A stretch of 16,397 nt of DNA, taken from Mogibacterium diversum_A (GTDB taxonomy: Bacteria; Bacillota; Clostridia; Peptostreptococcales; Anaerovoracaceae). The stretch's first letter is position 1. Each line of letters begins with the position of its first letter. The notes beneath the pieces were generated by a model. The model saw nothing but the letters and a program-made list of their open reading frames with translations. It did not search any database and had not been told where the DNA came from. The translations under genes and the position numbers were made by a program. The stretch lies in NCBI RefSeq assembly GCF_938028775.1, contig NZ_CALIZG010000014.1, positions 1 to 16,397 on the forward strand, in the 5' to 3' direction. Below, in pieces: positions 6,212-13,157 of the stretch.

Positions 6212-8134
6212 ATGGGATATACAATAGCTGAGAAAATTATTAAAGCTCACTTGGTTAGTGGTGAGATGAAGGTGGGCGAGGAGATCGGGCTCAGGATTGA
6301 CCAGACTCTGACACAGGACGCGACTGGAACAATGGCATATCTGGAGTTTGAGGCGATGGGAATTCCGCAGGTCAAGACTGAGCGTTCCGTAGCATATATA
6401 GATCACAACACTCTGCAGTCTGGATTTGAGAATGCAGATGATCATAAATATATTCAGACCGTGGCTGCAAAGCACGGTGTGTATTTCTCGAGACCTGGCA
6501 ACGGCATCTGCCACCAGGTTCATTATGAGAGATTTGGCATTCCGGGTAAGACCCTGATTGGGTCTGATTCGCACACGCCAACTGGCAGTGGGCTCGGAAT
6601 GCTGGCAATGGGCGCTGGTGGCATGGATGTTGCCGTTGCCATGGGTGGCGGAGCTTACCACATCCCTATGCCTAGGATGATTTTCGTGGAACTAATCGGA
6701 GAGCTCCGCCCTAATGTTAGCGCCAAAGATATCATCTTGGAGGTTCTGCGCATGCTGTCTGTCAAGGGAGGCGTTGGCGCTATTGTCGAATACGGTGGCG
6801 AGGGTGTAGCGACGCTCAGCGTTCCTGAGCGTGCGACTATTACTAACATGGGCGCTGAGCTAGGAGCTACTACCTCGATTTTTCCTTCCGACGAGGTGAC
6901 CAGGCAGTTCATGGCAGCTCAGGACAGGGAGGCTGACTGGTCTCCTCTAGCAAGCGATTCAGATGCTGAATATGCTGAGCGTTACTCGATAAATCTGAGC
7001 GAACTCGAGCCTCTAGCTGCTTGTCCAAATAGTCCTGACAATGTAAAGCCTGTGAGAGAGCTCGCAGGAATAAAGGTTGATCAGGTGGCGATTGGTTCAT
7101 GTACAAACTCATCATTTGCAGACATGACCAAGACTGCATCAGTTTTAAAGGGACATAAGATTGCAGACAGTGTGAGTCTTGGAATATCGCCAGGTTCGAG
7201 GCAGGTGTTCTCAATGATGGCAGAGAGCGGGGCACTCACAGATATGATAGACGCGGGTGCTAGAATACTGGAGTGCGCATGTGGTCCATGTATAGGAATG
7301 GGATTCTCGCCGAACTCAAAGGGTGTGAGCCTAAGAACATTTAACAGAAACTTCCTCGGTCGTTCGGGAACTAAGGACGGACAGGTGTATCTAGTAAGTC
7401 CTGAGACAGCTGCAGCGTCAGCGCTCACAGGCTTTATCACAGATCCAACGACACTTCCTCCAATCGCACAGCCGCAGCAGCCAGATAGATTCCGCATCAA
7501 TGATGACGGAATCATCGCACCACTGCCAGCAGCAGAAGCCGAGGCGGCAGAGGTGCTACGCGGCCCTAACATCAAACCATTCCCAGAGACAAGTCCGCTG
7601 GATGACCATATAGAGGCCGCGGTCATTCTCAAGGTAGGTGATAATATCACCACTGATCACATCATGCCAGCAGGATCGAAAGTATTGCCATATAGATCGA
7701 ACGTGCCTAAAATATCTGAATTCTGCTTTAGCGTAGTGGATGAGACATTTGCAGCTAGAGCCAAGGAGGCTGGTAAGGGATTCATAGTTGGCGGCTCTAA
7801 TTATGGGCAGGGGTCATCTAGAGAGCATGCTGCGCTTGCACCGCTCTACCTCGGAATAAAGGCGGTTATAGCGAAGAGCTTTGCCAGAATTCATGCGGCA
7901 AATCTTGTGAATGCGGGAATCCTGCCGCTAATCTTCGAGAATCCAGATGACTATGATGAGATAGAACAGGGGGATGTGCTCAGACTAGATGGAGTGAGAG
8001 CAGCTCTAGAAGATGACAGAATAATTCTGCATGCTGGAGATAAGAATATTCCGCTCCGCATGGAACTTGCAGAGAGACAGAAAGAAGTGCTCTTGGCAGG
8101 AGGACTTCTTGACTATGCGGCACTTGGTAACTAG
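6212..8134 (+). CDS. Aconitate hydratase (Aquifex-type, single chain)
   Basis: This 640-residue cytosolic [4Fe-4S] enzyme isomerises citrate to isocitrate. Its length fits the shorter Aquifex-type aconitase family rather than the roughly 890-residue AcnA/AcnB. Cluster ligands are visible as GSCTNS with C297, and CGPC with C357 and C360. The swivel domain follows after about residue 470, with DNITTDHIMPAG, then GGSNYGQGSSREHA, the family's substrate-binding loop with its arginine. Translation starts at ATG 6212 after an AGGGGGC Shine-Dalgarno, 10 nt beyond the upstream stop, so the two genes share one message. The cluster would be oxygen-sensitive, consistent with an anaerobe. Homoaconitase or isopropylmalate isomerase would normally be split into two subunits and lie beside leucine or lysine genes, so they are unlikely. 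Confidence 0.93.
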   Translation: MGYTIAEKIIKAHLVSGEMKVGEEIGLRIDQTLTQDATGTMAYLEFEAMGIPQVKTERSVAYIDHNTLQSGFENADDHKYIQTVAAKHGVYFSRPGNGICHQVHYERFGIPGKTLIGSDSHTPTGSGLGMLAMGAGGMDVAVAMGGGAYHIPMPRMIFVELIGELRPNVSAKDIILEVLRMLSVKGGVGAIVEYGGEGVATLSVPERATITNMGAELGATTSIFPSDEVTRQFMAAQDREADWSPLASDSDAEYAERYSINLSELEPLAACPNSPDNVKPVRELAGIKVDQVAIGSCTNSSFADMTKTASVLKGHKIADSVSLGISPGSRQVFSMMAESGALTDMIDAGARILECACGPCIGMGFSPNSKGVSLRTFNRNFLGRSGTKDGQVYLVSPETAAASALTGFITDPTTLPPIAQPQQPDRFRINDDGIIAPLPAAEAEAAEVLRGPNIKPFPETSPLDDHIEAAVILKVGDNITTDHIMPAGSKVLPYRSNVPKISEFCFSVVDETFAARAKEAGKGFIVGGSNYGQGSSREHAALAPLYLGIKAVIAKSFARIHAANLVNAGILPLIFENPDDYDEIEQGDVLRLDGVRAALEDDRIILHAGDKNIPLRMELAERQKEVLLAGGLLDYAALGN

Positions 8135-8286
8135 ATGAAGCAGTGAAGGGTACACACCTCAAAGCTAGTTAAGATTAGAAAATCGTGCTATTAATATCAT
8201 AAATAGTGATTTTATAATTTCGGGTAATATTATTGAGACTGTGCTATCAGACTTGAATCGTACAGTTTGAAATTGGAGACAAGGAA
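8135..8286 (+). other. Intra-operon spacer with an imperfect stem-loop
   Basis: The spacer between aconitase and isocitrate dehydrogenase is unusually long for this operon (152 nt, compared with 10 nt and an overlap elsewhere). AAAATC (8179-8184) pairs with GATTTT (8208-8213), and CTATT (8188-8192) with AATAG (8202-8206), separated by an uneven internal loop. No T-run follows directly. It could set differential mRNA stability or hold a weak internal promoter; no convincing -35/-10 pair was found. Confidence 0.35.
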
Positions 8287-9492
8287 ATGGATAAAAAGAT
8301 ATATAGCTCAGAAATAGAGTGGGATATCAGGAGTGCTGTAGAGAATTTTGAAATCGTGCTGCGTGAGCAGGTGGCAAGGAATCAGCGCATGAGAGCTGAG
8401 AGAGAGGAGAAAGGTGCAGCTAACAAAATTGGTAATCTAGCTCCTAACTCGAATAGAGACAAGGTAATAATCGGAACCGCTGCCGGCGACGGCATCGGCC
8501 CGATTATCATGGCCGAAGCGGAGAGAGTGCTGGAAGCAGTCCTCCGGGACAGACTTGCAAGCGGCTCCCTAGTCCTAAAGCCAATCGAAGGCTTCACCCT
8601 CGAAAATCGCCTCGCCGCAGGCAAGACAGTCCCGGACTCCGTCATGGCAGCGATGAACGAATGTGATGTCCTGCTCAAAGGACCAACAACAACACCGAAC
8701 GCTGCCATGAATACAGCCAATATCGAGAGTGCTAATGTCTACCTGCGCAAATCATTTGATCTATTTGCCAATGTCAGACCAGTTGCAATTCCAGAAGAAG
8801 GAATCGACTGGACATTCTTCCGTGAAAACACGGAAGGAGAATATGCATTAGGCAGCAAGGGCGAATATATCACGGGAGAGTTGGCAGTCGATTTTAAGGT
8901 GACGACAGACGAGGGCACAGAGAGAATCGCTCGCGCCGCATATGAATACGCGAGAGCTAACGGCAAGAAGCGAGTATCCATAGTGACTAAAGCCAATATC
9001 ATGAAGAAGACTGATGGCAATTTCCTTAATATCTGCCGTGAGGTCGCTAAGGAATACCCAGAGATTGAGACGGATTCGTGGTTCATCGATATCATGGCTG
9101 CTAATCTAGTCAATAAGGAGATTAGAAACAACTTCCAAGTTTTTGTACTTCCTAACCTGTATGGTGATATAATTACTGACGAGGCAGCTCAGATTCAGGG
9201 CGGAGTCGGAACGGCTGGAAGTGCGAATATCGGCAGGAATTACGCGATATTTGAAGCAATTCACGGCAGTGCTCCACGCATGATTGAAGAAGGGCTGGGC
9301 GAATATGCCAATCCGTCAAGTCTTCTGAAGGCAGCGGTGATGATGCTCTCACATGTGGACTATAGAGATGAATCGAAGCGGCTTGAAGATGCACTAGAAG
9401 CAGCTGATAAGGAGCTTGGACCACGAATGACGGGAATGGCAGGCGGTGCAACATGCCGCGAATACGCAGAATTAGTCATGTCGAGGTTATAA
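8287..9492 (+). CDS. Isocitrate dehydrogenase (isocitrate/isopropylmalate dehydrogenase family)
   Basis: The enzyme oxidatively decarboxylates isocitrate to 2-oxoglutarate with NAD or NADP. Substrate residues are present: S148 and N150 with R154 and R164 in SANVYLRKSFDLFANVRP, and Y186 in RENTEGEYA. The catalytic lysine is K235, and metal-binding aspartates D294 and D298 lie in YGDIITDEA. The coenzyme loop reads HGSAPRM (326-332), with R-M where E. coli NADP-IDH has K-Y, so cofactor preference is not clear. The 401-residue length includes a charged N-terminal extension of about 55 residues before the first strand (VIIGTAAGDGIGP). The start at 8287 follows GGAG (8275-8278) by 8 nt. A second candidate, ATG at 8389 (M35), follows AAGGA (8376-8380) by 8 nt and would give 367 residues. 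Position after citrate synthase and aconitase favours IDH over isopropylmalate dehydrogenase. Confidence 0.88.
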   Translation: MDKKIYSSEIEWDIRSAVENFEIVLREQVARNQRMRAEREEKGAANKIGNLAPNSNRDKVIIGTAAGDGIGPIIMAEAERVLEAVLRDRLASGSLVLKPIEGFTLENRLAAGKTVPDSVMAAMNECDVLLKGPTTTPNAAMNTANIESANVYLRKSFDLFANVRPVAIPEEGIDWTFFRENTEGEYALGSKGEYITGELAVDFKVTTDEGTERIARAAYEYARANGKKRVSIVTKANIMKKTDGNFLNICREVAKEYPEIETDSWFIDIMAANLVNKEIRNNFQVFVLPNLYGDIITDEAAQIQGGVGTAGSANIGRNYAIFEAIHGSAPRMIEEGLGEYANPSSLLKAAVMMLSHVDYRDESKRLEDALEAADKELGPRMTGMAGGATCREYAELVMSRL

Positions 9493-9494
9493 TG
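9483..9494 (+). promoter_or_regulatory. Coupled stop-start (TAATG) with ribosome-binding site inside the IDH gene
   Basis: GAGG (9483-9486) lies five bases before ATG 9492. That ATG shares its A with the TAA stop of isocitrate dehydrogenase (9490-9492). This fixes the carrier start at 9492 instead of the in-frame ATG at 9453 and implies translational coupling. Confidence 0.75.
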
Positions 9495-10433
9495 ATACAG
9501 AATTTCTGGATTTGCATAAATGCGGTAGTACCGCTGATGATATATCTGATAATCGGGATGCTCGTAAAGCGAGTAGGCCTTATAAATGATGACGAGGTGC
9601 ACAGATTCAATCGCCTCGTCTTTATTGTGCTCTTCCCACCGATGATGTTCGAGAACCTCTACGGGGCGAAGTTAAGCACAGCTTTGAGCCCAAGACTTAT
9701 AGTATTTGCACTTGTATTTCTTTTATCCTACATAGCGCTTAGCATACCAGTGGTTCAAAAGCTGGAGAAGAAACCAGAGACACGTGGAGCGATGATACAG
9801 GCGATGTATAGAAGCAACTTCGTACTTATGGGGCTTCCAATCGCAATTAATATATGCGGTGCAGGAAATGTATCCAAGACAGCTATACTCGTCACTATAA
9901 TCGTACCGACGTACAACGTGTTAGCTGTCATAATATTGGAGTATTACCGTGGTGGTCGTGCTAGCATCTCTAAAATGCTCCGCAAGATCGTCACTAACCC
10001 GATAATTCTCGGTGCCGTGGCAGCAGGCATAGTGATATCCCTCAATATAGCAGTGCCGAAATCGATAGGCAGGGTTGTCTATTCTCTATCTGAATGCACG
10101 ACTCCGATGGCGATGATACTGCTCGGTGCTTCATTTAATATCAAAAGTGTGAAGTCTGGCAGGCGGAACCTAAGTATATCAATAATTGCCAAGCTAATAG
10201 TACTCCCTGCAATTGGACTACCTATAGCGATGCTGCTCGGCTTCAGAGGTGTAGAGTTCGTATCGCTAATAGTTATGATGGCGGCACCTTGCTCAGTGTC
10301 ATCATATACAATGGCAGAGTCTATGGGAAGCGATGGAGAGCTTGCAGGTAATGCAGTAATATTCACGACAGGGATTTCCATAATAACTATATTTGGCTGG
10401 CTATTTCTGTTCAAGAATATGGGAATGTTCTAA
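9492..10433 (+). CDS. AEC (auxin efflux carrier) family transporter
   Basis: The 313-residue integral membrane protein has about ten hydrophobic segments in two halves separated by a basic loop (about residues 155-170), matching bacterial AEC carriers (typically 300-320 residues). An N-terminal basic-glycine loop (IGMLVKRVGLINDDEV) and a late AAPCSVSSYTMAESMG segment (about 260-275) are typical; the latter lies in the unwound transport helix. Characterised bacterial members move dicarboxylates such as malate. The start overlaps the IDH stop by one base, so synthesis is tied to the citrate branch. A role in moving a C4-C6 carboxylate (malate, citrate or 2-oxoglutarate) is inferred from this coupling only. 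A terminator follows at 10441-10484. Confidence 0.85.
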   Translation: MIQNFWICINAVVPLMIYLIIGMLVKRVGLINDDEVHRFNRLVFIVLFPPMMFENLYGAKLSTALSPRLIVFALVFLLSYIALSIPVVQKLEKKPETRGAMIQAMYRSNFVLMGLPIAINICGAGNVSKTAILVTIIVPTYNVLAVIILEYYRGGRASISKMLRKIVTNPIILGAVAAGIVISLNIAVPKSIGRVVYSLSECTTPMAMILLGASFNIKSVKSGRRNLSISIIAKLIVLPAIGLPIAMLLGFRGVEFVSLIVMMAAPCSVSSYTMAESMGSDGELAGNAVIFTTGISIITIFGWLFLFKNMGMF

Positions 10434-10440
10434 AATCAGG

Positions 10441-10484
10441 ATACATAGGCAACAAGCAACATGCGGAGCCTATGTATTAATTTT
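10441..10484 (+). terminator. Terminator of the citrate-branch operon
   Basis: ATACATAGGC (10441-10450) pairs perfectly with GCCTATGTAT (10468-10477) around a 17-nt loop, followed by TAATTTT (10478-10484). The T-run is a little offset and the loop is large, so read-through is possible. Confidence 0.7.
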
Positions 10485-10535
10485 ACACATTATTGAATAA
10501 AAAAACGAAAATATGAAATAAAATTCAAAAAGACG

Positions 10536-10564
10536 TTGACAAAAGGAAGAAGAGCGAGTATATT
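10536..10564 (+). promoter_or_regulatory. Strong sigma-A promoter of the amino-acid-binding lipoprotein gene
   Basis: TTGACA (10536-10541) is a perfect -35, followed after exactly 17 bases by TATATT (10559-10564), five of six -10 matches. Transcription would start near 10571, over 200 nt before the ATG. Confidence 0.8.
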
Positions 10565-10570
10565 CATACA

Positions 10571-10775
10571 CAAGAACTACTAAAAATACACACATAAACA
10601 GCTTTATGCACATCCGAAAAACTGATGCAATTCTCGGTAGTCAGAAAGGGCGACGATAGTATCAGCACAAACACGGATAAGTACAAGCCATAAATATGTG
10701 GATGTCAAATTAAAAGTAGCGGAATTTAGAGAAAATATTTAGAGCGAACATTATTTTAAAGAAAGAGGCAGTAAA
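10571..10775 (+). other. Long 5' leader of the binding-protein gene, unassigned cis-regulatory candidate
   Basis: About 205 nt separate the expected transcription start from the ATG at 10776 and contain no convincing reading frame. CATAAA (10593-10598) and TTTATG (10603-10608) form a perfect stem with a CAGC loop. ACATCC just downstream (about 10610-10615) can pair with GGATGT (about 10700-10705), closing a larger domain that includes small stems such as GATA-TATC. I do not recognise a T-box or a lysine, glycine, SAM or cobalamin riboswitch, and no terminator stem with a T-run is present. Regulation at translation, or simply a long untranslated region, are both possible. Confidence 0.35.
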
Positions 10776-11552
10776 ATGAAAAAGACTATCGGAAAGATTT
10801 TGGCACTCATGATGTGCCTAATTATGGCAGGAGCACTTTCTGCATGTGGTGGCAAGGACAAGGTGTACAAGGTTTCGACTGAACCGACCTACCCTCCATT
10901 TGATACGACAAATAAGGATGGAGACATTGTGGGATTTGATATGGATCTTATGAAGGCTATTGCGAAGGATCAAGGTTTCAAGGTCGAATTCGAATCACTT
11001 GAATTTGATGCACTCATCCCTGCGCTCAAGTCTGATAGCACGGATATCGTAATCGCTGGCATGAATGTGACGCCTGAGCGTGCTAAGAAGGTGGCTTTCT
11101 CAGACCCTTACTATAAGACAGGAATCGTTTTACTTGTAAAGAAAGACAATACAAGCATAACAGGTTGGGATAACTTCACATCGGGAAGCGGGCTCAAGGT
11201 AGCAGCGCAGACTGGTACTTCTCAGGCTGATATAGCAGAGCAGCTCAAGAAGGAAGGTAAAGTATCCAAAACAGTTATCCTAAACCAGAACACAACAGCG
11301 CTTCAGCAGCTTGGAAATGGTGATGTTGATGCAGTTCTTGTTGATAAGCCTGTTGCTGTAGATATTGTTGCTTCGCAGGGAGATAAGTACAAAATAGTAG
11401 GCGATATAAAGCCTGACAGCGTTGCTGATGTTGCGATTGCAGTTAAGAGCGACAACAAGGAGCTTCTTAAGAAAATTAACAAGGGACTAAAGCATCTTAA
11501 GGAAAACGGCACCTACGACAAACTCGCTAAGAAGTGGAAGATAGAGCAGTAA
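10776..11552 (+). CDS. Amino-acid ABC transporter substrate-binding lipoprotein (solute-binding family 3)
   Basis: The 258-residue protein is a surface lipoprotein that would capture an amino acid for import. The N-terminus is basic, then hydrophobic, then the lipobox L21-S-A-C24, after which GGKDK begins the mature protein. The family 3 fold is clear: TEPTYPPFD near the mature N-terminus, IVGFDMDLMKAIAKD, then TPERAKKVAFSDPYY, whose arginine normally binds the ligand carboxylate, and VDAVLVDKPVA, whose aspartate normally binds the amino group. The start follows AGAGG (10764-10768) by 7 nt. No permease or ATPase gene is adjacent: the next gene is convergent and unrelated. It is therefore an orphan binding protein using a distant transporter. 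The ligand (glutamine, arginine, cystine or other) cannot be read reliably. Confidence 0.9.
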   Translation: MKKTIGKILALMMCLIMAGALSACGGKDKVYKVSTEPTYPPFDTTNKDGDIVGFDMDLMKAIAKDQGFKVEFESLEFDALIPALKSDSTDIVIAGMNVTPERAKKVAFSDPYYKTGIVLLVKKDNTSITGWDNFTSGSGLKVAAQTGTSQADIAEQLKKEGKVSKTVILNQNTTALQQLGNGDVDAVLVDKPVAVDIVASQGDKYKIVGDIKPDSVADVAIAVKSDNKELLKKINKGLKHLKENGTYDKLAKKWKIEQ

Positions 11553-11616
11553 ATAATATATAAACTAGATAAGCGAAAATATATAAGAATCGAATACAGT
11601 TATGAGGAAATAGGGA

Positions 11617-11654
11617 AACAAAAGAGGGGTTCACAAAATGAATCCCTCTTAGTT
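11617..11654. terminator. Bidirectional terminator between convergent genes
   Basis: AAGAGGGGTTCA (11622-11633) and TGAATCCCTCTT (11639-11650) pair over 12 positions with one G-T and a CAAAA loop. On the minus strand the stem is followed by TTTTGTTT, a good tract ending the permease message. On the plus strand a weaker AGTTTATATT follows. The hairpin serves both genes. Confidence 0.85.
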
Positions 11655-11674
11655 TATATTGATTTACAATTTCT

Positions 11675-12943
11675 CTAGCCGTATATGAACCATATGAATG
11701 CGTATCCGACTGTAGCTGCCGTCAGCGTAAACGGCACTCCGATTTTCATAAATTCCTTAAAGGTTACGATCTCTCCGTTCTTTCTTAAAATGCCTACCGC
11801 CGTTATATTCGCAGATGCCCCGACCGGAGTGAGGTTGCCGCCTAGCGTTGCTCCGCAGAGTAGACCGAGATATAGAAGAGTCGGATCGACACCAAGTGAC
11901 GATGAAACACCTTGAAGCACAGGAAGCATAGTGGCAACGTACGGAATGTTGTCGACGAAAGCCGAAATCAGGATTGAACCCCATACTATAATCGTGTAGA
12001 GGAGGAACATGTTGCTTCCGCCGGTTCGCACTATGAGGTCAGACAAATCTTTGATAACGCCTACTTCAGTAAGACCTGCGATTACTATAAATAGTCCGAA
12101 CAATAGGAGCAAAGTCTCGATGTCGGCATCCTTTAAGGCGGCAATCGTACGGTCTCCATCGCGCCTTCTCGCATAGTCAAAAATTATTGAAACGACCGCA
12201 AAGGTTATACATATAGCACCGTTAGTTATATCTGGTTTATTCGGGAAGAATGACACGAATATAAGAGTCGCTACTAGCCCTACCAGCATATATGTAGGCA
12301 CTAGGTTTTTAACTTCTGTATATTCTTCAGCTGCAACAGGCTGTCTATACTTTCTAAATAGAATCATCATAACAGGCACTGTTGCGAGAGCACCGAGTTC
12401 TACGGCAAAGAAGATTCCTGGCTTGCCGTGGAATACGAAGAAGGATGAGAAATCCATCTTTGCATACGAAGCGAGCATCATCGAAGTGGTATCACCAACG
12501 AGTGTAGCTGCACCTTGGAGATTCGAGGAGACGGCAATCGACAGCGTCATCGGAACGGGGGATACATCGAGCTTGCGACAGATAGCTAGCCCGACAGGAG
12601 CTACCATGAGTACAGTCGCGACATTATCTACAAATGCAGAGATAAATCCAGAGAATAGCGACATGAAGATTATGACCATCAACATGTTTTTGGATCTATC
12701 TAGGAGTATGTCGGCAAGCTTGTTGGGCATCTTGGAGTCGATAAAGTAGTGCACAAGAATCATCGTGCCAGAAATCATCAGCAAGATATTCCAGTTCACA
12801 GACTGAATCGCTGTACTAGCGGACATAACACCAGCTATTAAGAAAACCGCTGCTGAAATAAGAGCGGCATGTACACGGAACTTCTGGAAGAAGATCATCA
12901 CAACGTACATGAGTATAAACATCGTAATTACTAAAATTTTCAT
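11675..12943 (-). CDS. ArsB/NhaD-type ion transporter superfamily permease (SLC13-like)
   Basis: The 422-residue product has about eleven to twelve membrane segments in two homologous halves. Each half has the superfamily's re-entrant signature: SAFVDNVATVLMVAPVG and SNLQGAATLVGDTTSM in the first, SAFVDNIPYVATMLPV and GGNLTPVGASANI in the second. Members exchange Na+ and H+, export arsenite/antimonite, or carry citrate-like anions; the subfamily cannot be fixed here. A soluble stretch at about residues 190-210 separates the halves. The ATG at 12943 has no Shine-Dalgarno. Instead TGG-TAGAAT, an extended -10, ends only seven bases upstream, which would start the transcript at or next to the ATG (leaderless). 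No in-frame start lies shortly upstream, and none of the early internal methionines has a ribosome-binding site. It ends at the shared terminator. Confidence 0.85.
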   Translation of the reverse strand: MKILVITMFILMYVVMIFFQKFRVHAALISAAVFLIAGVMSASTAIQSVNWNILLMISGTMILVHYFIDSKMPNKLADILLDRSKNMLMVIIFMSLFSGFISAFVDNVATVLMVAPVGLAICRKLDVSPVPMTLSIAVSSNLQGAATLVGDTTSMMLASYAKMDFSSFFVFHGKPGIFFAVELGALATVPVMMILFRKYRQPVAAEEYTEVKNLVPTYMLVGLVATLIFVSFFPNKPDITNGAICITFAVVSIIFDYARRRDGDRTIAALKDADIETLLLLFGLFIVIAGLTEVGVIKDLSDLIVRTGGSNMFLLYTIIVWGSILISAFVDNIPYVATMLPVLQGVSSSLGVDPTLLYLGLLCGATLGGNLTPVGASANITAVGILRKNGEIVTFKEFMKIGVPFTLTAATVGYAFIWFIYG

Positions 12944-12950
12944 AGGTTGA

Positions 12951-12959
12951 ATTCTACCA
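12951..12959 (-). promoter_or_regulatory. Extended -10 element implying a leaderless permease mRNA
   Basis: On the minus strand the sequence reads TGG-TAGAAT (12959 down to 12951), five of six -10 matches with the TG extension. Seven bases then separate it from the ATG at 12943, so transcription would begin at about the A of the start codon. Confidence 0.45.
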
Positions 12960-12962
12960 CAA

Positions 12963-13033
12963 AAGAATATGAAATTGGTGACTGTGAATGAAAATTTATA
13001 AAGAATATGAAATGGGTGACTGTGAATGAAAAT
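12963..13033. repeat. 33-bp direct repeat, two copies
   Basis: Two copies of a 33-bp unit lie at 12963-12995 and 13001-13033, a period of 38 bp, with a single difference at the 14th base (T or G). Each contains GGTGACTGTGAATGAAAAT. They sit in the divergent region between the permease and the toxin locus, at the edge of the accessory module. They could be tandem regulator sites for either gene or remnants of a duplication. In addition, ATGAAAATTT in the first copy (12988-12997) is the exact reverse complement of 12934-12943, the start of the permease gene. Confidence 0.85.
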
Positions 13034-13049
13034 CTAAAATGAGTCTAAG

Positions 13050-13079
13050 AATAGTGCATTTGACTCAGATAATAGTGCA
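13050..13079. repeat. Two AATAGTGCA half-sites 21 bp apart
   Basis: AATAGTGCA occurs at 13050-13058 and 13071-13079, a 21-bp offset, which is two helical turns. TGAGTC (13040-13045) and GACTCA (13062-13067) form an inverted repeat around the first copy. The arrangement resembles an operator for a dimeric or cooperatively binding regulator, just upstream of the toxin-locus promoter. Confidence 0.5.
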
Positions 13080-13092
13080 AATCTAGAGGTAA

Positions 13093-13118
13093 TATAATTC
13101 GACAATTTATGGTAAAAT
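13093..13118 (+). promoter_or_regulatory. Promoter region of the LXG toxin operon
   Basis: Two candidate -10 elements are present: a perfect TATAAT at 13093-13098, and an extended TGG-TAAAAT at 13110-13118, which resembles the elements at 168 and 3665. Neither has a good -35 at the right distance. From the second, transcription would start near 13125, leaving about 33 nt before ATG 13158. Confidence 0.5.
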
Positions 13119-13157
13119 AATTAAATAAAATAGAAAAAAAGAACAGGAAACCTCATA

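Noticed and set aside
6131..6661. 176-codon minus-strand open frame across the synthase-aconitase junction
   Set aside because: It is antisense to two conserved genes, has a composition unlike a real protein, and has no promoter or ribosome-binding site.
7081..7653. 190-codon minus-strand open frame within aconitase
   Set aside because: It is antisense to a strongly conserved coding region with intact iron-sulfur motifs, and has no recognisable domain.
9453..9491. Longer AEC carrier start at ATG 9453
   Set aside because: It would overlap the IDH gene by 40 bases and add a basic, non-hydrophobic tail; ATG 9492 has a ribosome-binding site and a coupled stop-start.
12423..12749. 108-codon plus-strand open frame opposite the permease
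   Set aside because: It is the complement of conserved membrane segments of the permease and shows no independent signal.
12963..13033. CRISPR array
   Set aside because: There are only two copies, with a 5-bp gap in place of a spacer, so it is a tandem duplication and not a repeat-spacer array.
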